A stretch of 64,000 bases of DNA from Euglena gracilis (lineage: Eukaryota; Euglenida; Euglenophyceae; Euglenales), in assembly GCA_039621445.1 (NCBI GenBank), contig CP154956.1, positions 47,225,291-47,289,290 of the forward strand. Reading direction: 5' to 3'. Made by a program: the position numbers and the translations under genes. Positions 52,340-59,909 of this stretch are shown here, piece by piece. The stretch's first letter is position 1. Every line of letters starts with the position of its first letter. The notes beneath the pieces were generated by a model. The model saw only the letters and a program-made list of their open reading frames with translations. It was not told the origin of the DNA and did not search any database.

Positions 52340-54110
52340 AGGCCATTCTCACCAACGGGGACGTCAACCGTCAGCCTGGGCCCGCCGTACGCCGCCGTCC
52401 CACTGGCCTGAGCGACTACATGCTGGACCCCCCCTGGCTTCCTTGGACATTCGACGCCCTGGGCGTCGCACCGGCGGATCGGCCGGAGCATGATGCGTTC
52501 GCCGACCGGCATAACTGCCAATTCTCGGCGTATTGGGATGAGCGCTCGAACGCCTTCGCCCACGGTTGGTTCGGCCCCAGGGCCCTGTGGATGAACCCAC
52601 CATTCGCGTTGCTACCCCAAGCGCTATCTCACATTCACTCCCGAGGCGCCCATGTCGTCTTGTTGGCCCCGGCTTGGTCTCCTGTTCTGGGCCAGCTGCG
52701 TGCCCTAGCTGTCAGCTCAACAGTGCTCCCCAGAGCCCCTATCTACCGTGTTCGCGGCACGTCTCTACTCCCACCCCCTCGCTGGCGGACCTGGGCCTTG
52801 TACATCCGATGTGCTCCCCCCGTATCTACGGGGGGACCTGCGCCCCAGGCTGCTTCCCCTGCCCTGCGGACCCCTCCGTATGTTCTCGCCTCGGACCTTC
52901 CCCGGGGGCACAACTGGCAATTCCTCGCCCAGCTGAATGCGTGGGTCTGCACTGTCACCCTTGCTGGTCGGCAGCTAACCTTCTTCCAGGACGGCCTGTG
53001 GGATTTGCGCTTCCCCCCGGAGGATTCCTGCTCCCTTTGTCACGGCGACCACTGGCCTTGGGTCCTGTGCAGCATCCTACCAGGGACGGCACGTAGGCAG
53101 CCCACCTTCGTAGTAATCTACACCGGCCAACGATGCACCCGCTCCCTTCTGCGGCACCCCTCGTGCCCGTTCTGTCGCTTCCGGGGGAGCCTGCTCACCT
53201 GCGGGGACGTTCATCGGCAGCCGGGACCCACACAGCATACCTTGGGCAGGGGGAGCCTGCTCACCTGTGGCGACATCGAGGAGAACCCTGGACCAACCAG
53301 AGGGGGGCGCCAGCGACCCATGGACCCGCAGACGGCCCGGCCAACAGTTAATGACGCCCCCGTTGGACCCCTCGCTCCTGACTTGGCCCACCCCTCTGAC
53401 ACCGGCAGTGCGGCCGTGGTACTTGATCCACACGGCAATGCCCACGACCTGCGCCACGCTGCCGCCGCGCGTCCGGTGATCCCATCTTCACCTGATGGAC
53501 TCCAGACGGTCCTTGGCCACCGAGCACGGACATTACTGCACGTGCCAGCTGCAGCACAGCGCGCGGTCACTGAGACGCTGACAGACCTCATCGAGGAATA
53601 CGTGTGCCGACCAACCCCTGACACCCTTTTCGCTGTGCTCTGCTTCCCCAAACTCGTCATGCGCGGCCCCCCTGGACGAGGGCGCGAAACCGCGGAAGAC
53701 ACTGCAGCCGCTATTCTGAGGCGCGACCGTCTCTTCCGGCAAGGCGCCTACACCACTCTGCTGCAGGAACTCACGCAGTTGGAATCTGCCAATCCCTCAG
53801 GGTTGATTGAGACGCGGGCCGCAAAGCGGGCCCGCACGGACGCTGCATCAGTACCCGATGCGGTCCTGGCCTGCACGCTTGTGGGCGAAGGTGCCCCCGC
53901 CAAGGCGCTACAGGTGTTGCTCTCGGATGGCACCCATCGTGCTTCCGATCCTGCCGTCTGGTCCAAACTGGAAGACCTGCACCCCACCGGCTGCCCTGTC
54001 CCTATGGAATCGCTGCCATTGACGCCCCCGTTCCCGGTGGGTGAGAATGTGCAGTGGCAGGAACTGCTCCGTGACGCCATACTGCGCATGCCCGCACCTC
54101 GGCACCGGGC
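52340..54110 (+). CDS. ORF2 middle part: methyltransferase-like domain and linker
   Basis: In one long open frame: 2A-like motif 2 (52357); a domain LDPPWLPWTFDALGV ... HNCQFSAYWDERSNAFAHGW ... ALWMNPPFALLPQAL ... HVVLLAPAWSPVLGQLRAL with the NPPF box at 52594-52605; a Cys/His segment CSLCHGDHWPWVLC ... HPSCPFC; motifs 3 and 4; then an alpha-helical linker (LLHVPAAAQRAVTETLTDLI, FAVLCFPKLVMRGPPGRG). NPPF is the catalytic loop of N6-adenine methyltransferases, and this layout matches the Dam-like domain of DIRS elements. Whether it methylates or only binds nucleic acid is unknown. Confidence 0.7.
52357..52383 (+). other. 2A-like motif 2, divergent (GDVNRQPGP)
   Basis: ILTNGDVNRQPGP keeps G-D-V and P-G-P but has Asn for Glu and Gln for Asn. 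It lies between the zinc fingers and the methyltransferase-like domain. The same N/H-R-Q-P-G-P form recurs in motif 3. In tested 2A peptides changes at the Asn abolish skipping, so activity is doubtful; conserved reuse suggests another role or a variant. Confidence 0.6.
53203..53229 (+). other. 2A-like motif 3, divergent (GDVHRQPGP)
   Basis: GSLLTCGDVHRQPGP, 66 bp upstream of motif 4, which is preceded by the same GSLLTC. The pair is a local tandem duplication in which one copy is canonical and one is the Q-P-G-P form. Confidence 0.6.
53269..53295 (+). other. 2A-like motif 4, canonical (GDIEENPGP)
   Basis: GSLLTCGDIEENPGP is a full match to D-(V/I)-E-x-N-P-G-P. If active it would separate the finger/methyltransferase part from the RT/endonuclease part of the polyprotein. 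Confidence 0.85.
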
Positions 54111-56120
54111 CCATCTGGACTGCGCCCCTGCCACCTGCAGGACGCCGTCCGCCGCGCAGGGCATGGAGCCCGCCTCTTGTCCGCCCTCGCCCGGCTCACA
54201 GAAGCCTGGGTCACCGGTGCTCTCCCTCAGGAGCATGCGCCGTGGTGGTGCGCGGCTAACCTGACCCCCCTCAGAAAAAAGGACGACGGTGTCCGCCCCA
54301 TTGCTGTGGGGGAAACCATCCGGCGCCTCGTGGGGAAAGCACTCCTCCGCACCGGTACCGGCAAGTCGGACGTCGCCAAGCTTGCCCCCCTACAGGCCGG
54401 CGTCGGGCTTCCAAACGCGGCGGAATCCATTGCCATCGGAGCGCAGAACATGGTGCGCAAGCTTGACCCACGCGGGAACTGGGCCATGCTCCAAGTGGAC
54501 TTGAAAAACGCCTTCAACTGCTTGGACCGCACGGTCCTTCTGCAAGAGGCCCGCACCAGAACGCCCAGCCTGTTCAACTACTTGCGCTTTGCCTACGGGC
54601 AACCGGCTCCGTTGTTCTGCGACGGGCGCATCCTTCCCTCCAGCCGGGGCACTCACCAGGGCTGCCCACTTGGGCCTGTCGGGTTCGCCGTGGGGTTGCA
54701 GACCCTGGTGGAAACAGTCTGCCGGCACACCGAACTGCTCTGGTCTATCTGGTATCTCGATGATGGGCTACTGATCGGGGAGCCTTCCGCTCTGCAGGAG
54801 TGCCTCCTATACCTTCAACGAGAGGGATCACGCACCGGGGTCCAGCTGAACCTCTCCAAATGCACCCTCTGGGGGCCAGCAGCTCACCTGCTGCCCTCCA
54901 AGGATCAAGTCCAGCTGGTTCCCTGGACGGAGGGTTCCGGGGTGAAGGTCTTGGGTTGCCCTGTAGACTTTCCAACTACCAGCACCTGCACGACAACAGC
55001 GTGGTCACTGGCCACTGATCACATCGAACGCGCAACGGACCTTGTCACTTCCGTCACGGACCCTCAGCCCGCCCACCACCTGCTGCGCGCTTGTTTGGAC
55101 GGCTGCCGCGTCAATCATCTCTTGCGTGCCTCGGATTCCTATGCTTCCCAAGACAGTGTTACCAGATGCAGCGAGAGTATCCTGGGAGCCTTTGAAGACG
55201 TTCTCGGCAAAGCGCTCACCTCAGACCAACGCCTGCAGGCTGCCCTGCCGCTGGCACACGGAGGATGTGGCATCCGAATTCCCACAGTCACCCAAGCGGC
55301 CGCCCGCACAGCCGCACTGTGCTCCTTCTACACAAACGGCCACCGGAGGATTGCTTGCCCAGACTACGCCAGCCAACCAGACACCTCCTCTAGCCAGGCG
55401 ACCATTGACGACCTCTGCTCCCTCCTGGGGCCCAACCACCCAGAAAGCCAACGCCTGCGCAACCCAGCCCTGATCGCCTGCGCCTCCGGTAACGATACCT
55501 CGCAAAAATGGTGGCAAAAAGAAATCACCAAAGTAACAGTAGACGCCCTGCTTGATCGCATGCCCGCCCGAGATCAGGCTCGCCTCCTGGAGCAGAGTAA
55601 TGGCATAGGCCACGGATGGATGAGCGTTGTCCCCAATTCCGCCATGCACACCCTCATCCAGCCGGCAGACTACTGCCTCGGCCTCAAATGGTGGCTGGGG
55701 GTGCCCCTGGAGGACAGCGAGGGCAAGTGCGCCGGGTGCCAGTCCACCACGGATATCCATGGTGATCACAACCTCTGCTGCGTGCGCAACAATTTCGCAA
55801 ATCGCCATAATGCCGCTCAAGACGCCCTTTTCAACATCTTGTCTTCAAACGGCCAAGGCGTGCAGCGTGAAGTGCAGGTCCCCAACCAGCCAGACACGTC
55901 CCTCCGGCCAGCGGACCTCTTGCTCGCCTGCTGGCAGGACGGGAAACCCACAGCAGTGGACATCACTGTGGCGCACGGCTGGCAGCGCGCAGAACAAACG
56001 GCGACGCGAGAGCGCTGGCGGACCTTCCTCAAAAGGTGTGAGACAGCCAAACACCTGAAATACGACGTCCCCTGTCGCAATGGAGGCTGGTCCTTTGCAA
56101 CCTTGGCGTTTGGCACCTAG
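54087..56120 (+). CDS. ORF2 3' part: reverse transcriptase and restriction-like endonuclease
   Basis: In this frame the family signature SAPGPSGLRPCHLQDAV begins near 54092, although the upstream polyprotein is one frame away, so a one-base change lies near 54090-54105. RT blocks follow: DGVRPIAVGETIRRL, QVDLKNAFNCLDR, SSRGTHQGCPLGP, WYLDDGLLIG (catalytic YLDD at 54753-54764), then a thumb region. Near the C terminus KCAGCQSTTDIHGDHNLCC is a Cys/His cluster and LRPADLLLACW ... TAVDITVAHGW is the PD...D core of the R2-type endonuclease. It ends LAFGT and TAG at 56118-56120. The enzyme nicks target DNA and primes reverse transcription there. Confidence 0.9.
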   Translation, partial: HARTSAPGPSGLRPCHLQDAVRRAGHGARLLSALARLTEAWVTGALPQEHAPWWCAANLTPLRKKDDGVRPIAVGETIRRLVGKALLRTGTGKSDVAKLAPLQAGVGLPNAAESIAIGAQNMVRKLDPRGNWAMLQVDLKNAFNCLDRTVLLQEARTRTPSLFNYLRFAYGQPAPLFCDGRILPSSRGTHQGCPLGPVGFAVGLQTLVETVCRHTELLWSIWYLDDGLLIGEPSALQECLLYLQREGSRTGVQLNLSKCTLWGPAAHLLPSKDQVQLVPWTEGSGVKVLGCPVDFPTTSTCTTTAWSLATDHIERATDLVTSVTDPQPAHHLLRACLDGCRVNHLLRASDSYASQDSVTRCSESILGAFEDVLGKALTSDQRLQAALPLAHGGCGIRIPTVTQAAARTAALCSFYTNGHRRIACPDYASQPDTSSSQATIDDLCSLLGPNHPESQRLRNPALIACASGNDTSQKWWQKEITKVTVDALLDRMPARDQARLLEQSNGIGHGWMSVVPNSAMHTLIQPADYCLGLKWWLGVPLEDSEGKCAGCQSTTDIHGDHNLCCVRNNFANRHNAAQDALFNILSSNGQGVQREVQVPNQPDTSLRPADLLLACWQDGKPTAVDITVAHGWQRAEQTATRERWRTFLKRCETAKHLKYDVPCRNGGWSFATLAFGT

Positions 56121-56818
56121 GGAGGACTCGGACCGGAGAGCTCCAAACTGCTGGCACGTATGTTCAAGAGGAGCACAGCGTGGGACGACGGGCAAATACG
56201 AACCACCCGTCAGGCTGAATACTACCAGCTGCTGTCACTATCCCTGTTCCGACAAGTAACTGTCCTGTTACGACCCAAGCACGTCATTCATTAGCATCAT
56301 CGCCGACCAGCCTTTACCACGGACCCTACAAAGGTACCCCCATCCTGCACACCACTCCAAAGACCGCCACCACCGCCCGACTCCGGGGCGACCGCAACAA
56401 CGGCAACCGGCAGCAGGAGACCAGCCACACCAGAACCAGCGCCACCATCGCCGCCGCCGCCGCCGCAAACCGCCACCGCCCCACCTACCACCAACCGGAA
56501 CGCCGCTTTCCCCCCCTTGTCTGCCTGGCCCAGGCGGACCCCACCGTACCCAAAACCATTCCCCCAAATTCCCCACGCTGACCTCCCCTCTCACTTTATA
56601 TTGGGCTTCCCCGCCCCCCCCTCATCCCCCACAGACCCGCTCCCCCGGCTGTACATTACCCTCCCACCCCCAAACACATCCTGTACATACGTCCTGTCCT
56701 GTGGCCGGAATGTAACCCATCTGTACATAGCTTCCCTCTCCCCTGAACTTACAAATCCAGTAGGCAGTGCCACTGGTCGGTGGATTCGGTTCGCCCCACC
56801 ACCGCCCATTAGCTCTGA
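56121..56818. other. 3' untranslated region of the retrotransposon
   Basis: C-rich sequence with a CCGCCG tract at 56450-56475 and no poly-A tail. The high C content is shared with ORF1. No hairpin was evident by eye. Confidence 0.5.
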
Positions 56819-56868
56819 GCACTTTCTGAGTGTCTATTTTTTTTCGTTCGCATATAATGTCGGACAAG
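56819..56868. repeat. Right direct repeat of the retrotransposon
   Basis: GCACTTTCTGAGTGTCTATT, poly-T, CGTTCGCATATAATGTCGGACAAG; pairs with 49213-49264. Confidence 0.75.
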
Positions 56869-56926
56869 TGAAAGCCTCATGTGGGGTATATTTTGAAGTT
56901 CCAGGTGTTCGACCTCTCGAAGTTCA

Positions 56927-58072
56927 TTGTTTCATCCGCTCTGTGTTCACCCTACTGGCTCATTTGCAACGATAGCCTCGCCGACCCGGGGGATTTCAAG
57001 AACCCCCGGAGTCCACAGCGACATCTATGATGCCCTGGGAGACTCAGCCCCGGGAGAAGAAGGGCGAGATTCAGCCACCCAGCAGCAGCACATCGACATC
57101 GACATCGGTGGCCCAAGCCCTGGGAGACCCAACCCCAGAGAGGCAGCAACAGCAGCAGCACATCGACATCTTGAACAAGATTGGTGGCCCAATCCCTGGG
57201 AGAGCCAGCAGCAGCAACAGCAGCAACACATCGACATCTTGAACAAGATTGGTGGACCCAAGCCCTGGGAGAGCCAGCCCCAGGAGAAGCCACAACAGCA
57301 GCAGCACATCGACATCTCGATCAAGATTGGTGGACCCAAGCCCTGGGAGAGCCAGCCCCAGCAGCACATCGACATCTCGATCAAGATTCGTGGACCCAAT
57401 TCGCAGACATTTTGCTCCCAAATCTTGGGTTTGGCTTTGTGCTTTCCCAAAATGCTGCAGAAGGTTTTCCCACAAGCTCGACCCCAGGAGAAAACCACAG
57501 CAGTGGACCATAGAGATTTCAGCAAAAACATTAAAAAGATTGGTGAGACATTCTGCTCCAAAATTCCAATGAAACTCCTAAGGAAACCCCAAACAGAGGA
57601 CCCTGGAGATTGCATCGAAATCATTGGGAGCAACAGTGGTGGTCCCAGCTGCCCACAGATTGCACAGTCCTGCCACCCCCTCTGCCACAAACGCTTACCG
57701 CTTGGGAGTGTAGCGGGAGGAGGCCGGAAACGGCAGGGCCGAACTTCCCAGTTCCATGGCGGACGGCAAGGACCCCCCCCCGGACGGCGGCAGCAACAAT
57801 TTCTTCCCCAAGGGGACAAGGCGCAAGCCACTGGGGCATCTGAGGTGCCCCAGATGGGGGTTATCGATGGCGGCGGAGCCGAAACGGTCCCCGGCCCGCC
57901 GACATGCGGCGGGAGGCCGGAAACGGCCAGGCCGAACTTTCAGGCCCCGTGGCACACAGGAACCACTACCTCCCGACAGCGTCCATCACAGTTTCTTCAT
58001 AATGACGACCCAGGGACAACCAGGTACACAGGGTGGTGGGTTTCGCGACTCCGTTGTTCACTTCCGAAGTGA
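56927..58072 (+). CDS. Possible gene with HIDI..IGGPKPWESQP repeats (low confidence)
   Basis: An open frame of 381 codons with no clear ATG near its start. Residues 40-150 are the minisatellite repeats. Later it contains DCIEIIGSNSGGPSCPQIAQ and two related GGGR(K/P)(R/E)(Q/T) blocks from a 110-bp duplication (57713-57840 and 57900-57990). Composition is Gln/Pro/Gly/Ser-rich with no hydrophobic core. It could be a real repetitive protein, a retroelement-derived frame, or chance. The lack of stops in the antisense frame argues for caution. Confidence 0.25.
   Translation: MFHPLCVHPTGSFATIASPTRGISRTPGVHSDIYDALGDSAPGEEGRDSATQQQHIDIDIGGPSPGRPNPREAATAAAHRHLEQDWWPNPWESQQQQQQQHIDILNKIGGPKPWESQPQEKPQQQQHIDISIKIGGPKPWESQPQQHIDISIKIRGPNSQTFCSQILGLALCFPKMLQKVFPQARPQEKTTAVDHRDFSKNIKKIGETFCSKIPMKLLRKPQTEDPGDCIEIIGSNSGGPSCPQIAQSCHPLCHKRLPLGSVAGGGRKRQGRTSQFHGGRQGPPPGRRQQQFLPQGDKAQATGASEVPQMGVIDGGGAETVPGPPTCGGRPETARPNFQAPWHTGTTTSRQRPSQFLHNDDPGTTRYTGWWVSRLRCSLPK
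57068..57405. repeat. CAG-rich minisatellite (about 60-bp units, five copies)
   Basis: Units read CAGCAGCACATCGACATCTC, GATCAAGATTGGTGGACCCA, AGCCCTGGGAGAGCCAGCCC with a variable number of CAG codons. In the plus frame they spell HIDI(S/L)(I/N)KIGGPKPWESQP. Unit length stays close to a multiple of three, so a 381-codon frame (56927-58072) stays open. The antisense frame is open as well, so openness alone is not evidence for a gene. Confidence 0.8.
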
Positions 58073-58286
58073 ACTGAACAAGGGGGAGAGGGGGTGTGGG
58101 GTCCCGAAGTGGACTACCTAACCTCCATGGTGTTACCTTTCCTTTCCCCGTGTTGCTGTTCCTCGAACAAAGTGCTCCTCAAGCTCTCAGTTCTTCAGTC
58201 GGGTCACGGGGGGGTCACACAAGGTTCCCGGGCTGTTTTCATACAAGTTGTTTAAAACAGGTTTTTTCCCTATTGGTAGTGTGTTA

Positions 58287-58458
58287 CCATGCCCCCCCCC
58301 CCATATAAGACCGCCCCTCAGGAGCCAAAATCCCAGGGGGGGGGGTTATATGGGGGCGGTCTTATATGGGGGGGTTGGTCCCGGCCAAAGGGCCGGCCTT
58401 CGGCCGGCAAGGGGGGGGTCTTATATGGGGGGGGTCTTATATGGGGGGGGGGCATGGT
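58287..58458. repeat. TIR element with ACCATGCCCCC...CATATAAGACC ends
   Basis: Left ACCATG, C run, CATATAAGACC; right GGTCTTATATG, G run, CATGGT. The interior repeats GGTCTTATATGGGG four times around a GGCCGGCCTTCGGCCGGC hairpin. No clear target duplication. Confidence 0.7.
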
Positions 58459-58532
58459 ATTTAAAAAAAACACCCTTTTTTAAAACAAAAAAAAACGTTT
58501 TTTACACACAAATTGTGGCTGAGCCCAGATTT

Positions 58533-59090
58533 CAGCCTAAGCTGGCGTTTGAGACGCCGGGTTCAGGACAGAACCGGCGTCCCCCCCCACGGGCTTTCCG
58601 GACGCCGGTTCTGTCCTAAAGCCCGGCGTCCCGTTTTCATTCCTAAAAATGTCACCAAAAGTGCCCAAAAGTGGCCCTAAGGTGCTGGTATGAGTGTTTC
58701 AACCATCAAGGACAATGAATTTTGCCATCTTGGACCAGTGGGGTGGATATCCAAATTTGGTGAAAATCGGCCCAGATTTGGAAATAGAGTACCGTGCAGC
58801 GTGGAAAGATCTGATGAGCACCGCTGGTCGTCTGTTGAAAAGAGCTTTCGATCGAGGGGTAACTTGGTACCCTAACGTTGCACGCAGCCCGAGATGCGCT
58901 CGCGATGGTCGGATCGGCCAGAATCTGAGTCGAAACCTGTGGCAATTTTCAGTGACTTTTGGTTTAAGATGCTGAATAAACCCTACAGAAACGTTTTTTC
59001 TCTTCGAATCAACGACCTGAGGGCCTTTGGGGGGGCACCTGAGTTGTGAAATTAGGATTTCCCAGTGACAGAAAACTAGAGTAAGAACGG
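58533..59090. repeat. Inverted copy of the 45.9-46.5 kb dispersed repeat
   Basis: From GGCGTTTGAGACGCCGGG to CCCAGTGACAGAAA it is the reverse complement of 45897-46466 with few differences, including two of the 27-bp dyads and CAACAG(A)CGACC-type words. A short Asp/Arg-rich frame (58690-58875) is only part of the repeat. Confidence 0.85.
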
Positions 59091-59346
59091 ACTACAAGAG
59101 TATGAAAAGGTTATAGACTCACATGAATACTTGCATCTACCCTACCTTTTTGAACACGAATCATCATTCGGCGAGATTACTGATTTCTGTTTTGAATGAC
59201 TGTTGACTTTACAGCAAGCAAGCACCACCATCCCTTAACATTGCCGAACGCTCTTAAAAAAGCAGGCGTTGTCTGTTGCTAGAAAAAAAATATGGCGAAA
59301 AATTAAGTCAACACGAACAAAAGCAAAAACTAAAACAACCCGTTTA

Positions 59347-59908
59347 CTAAAAGTAGAGGCAGATGGGTAGGCAGGCGCCACGTTTCACATGTGTAGGTCG
59401 AGGGGTAGGGACTAACGTGCCTCTCATCATACCTTCCTTGTGCGGGATATCAAGGTATGCTCTTTTACGTGCGGCTACTTCACATGCACACAACTTGTTT
59501 TTGCTCATCTTTCTTTGGTGTACGCGTTGCGGGGAGTACTTTCTGGGCGTGGGCTTCAGGATCCGCCGTTTTTTTGCTAAATTCCACAACATATTCAGGA
59601 TCCCAAGTCTCCAAGCATCCTCGTGGTGATCCGCAACTTCCAACAAACGATATCAACACACGCCTGAGGCTCACAAGATGTGCCTGTAGGCTTTGGCCAT
59701 TGCTTGTGGACACTTGCAGTTGTGGCGACGAGTTGTCATAAAATTCCTTATGGTGATTTCGAACTTTCAACCTCCAGCCTAGAGACACGTCCTTTTTGAA
59801 ATCTGGACCATTTAAGAAAATCCACACGTGCGAGGAACAATTTTTCGTAGTGGGATGACTAGACAGAATGAAAAAAATTGGCCCAAAAAGGGTGTGGTTC
59901 GGTTGCAC
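59347..59908 (-). CDS. Possible exon(s) of an unknown minus-strand gene
   Basis: The minus-strand frame ending at 59347 reads MSKNKLCACEVAARKRAYLD, IPHKEGMMRGTLVPTPRPTH and ends ICLYF. An overlapping frame reads CLETWDPEYVVEFSKKTADP and AHAQKVLPATRTPKKDEQKQ. Both look protein-like and cannot both be used over the same bases. No family recognised. This is the only coding candidate between 59.1 and 62.8 kb. Confidence 0.25.
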
Positions 59909-59909
59909 G

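Larger units (their letters stand above)
49213..56868 (+). mobile_element. Large non-LTR retrotransposon (R2-type endonuclease) with 2A-like motifs
   Basis: The element spans two imperfect direct repeats of about 50 bp (49213-49264, 56819-56868). In order it encodes ORF1 (Pro/Ser/Thr-rich with a Cys-rich patch) and a second polyprotein with a 2A-like motif, two Cys/His fingers, a second 2A-like motif, a methyltransferase-like domain, two adjacent 2A-like motifs, a linker, reverse transcriptase, a Cys/His cluster and a restriction-like endonuclease. The RT with C-terminal PD-(D/E)xK nuclease places it with R2/CRE-type non-LTR elements. This copy has a TGA in the second finger and frame changes near 51880, 52320 and 54090, so it cannot make the polyprotein as read. 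Confidence 0.85.

Noticed and set aside
52183-52340. First 50 codons of the 52183 frame as the N terminus of ORF2
   Set aside because: The zinc-finger reading lies in another frame over the same bases; the 52183 frame makes sense only from about 52340.
54111-54264. End of the 52183 frame (SLRSMRRGGARLT) as a natural C terminus
   Set aside because: The conserved GPSGLRP..HL..A sequence runs in the RT frame here, so this tail is out of frame.
54227-55820. Long minus-strand frames opposite the RT
   Set aside because: Shadows of the GC-rich RT gene; they show no domains.
49213-56868. Calling the 50-bp direct repeats LTRs
   Set aside because: They are far too short, and the encoded enzyme set (RT plus R2-type endonuclease, no integrase or protease) is that of a non-LTR element.
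57025-57831. 268-codon antisense frame rich in Cys, Trp and Leu
   Set aside because: It mirrors the CAG minisatellite on the other strand and has no recognisable domain.
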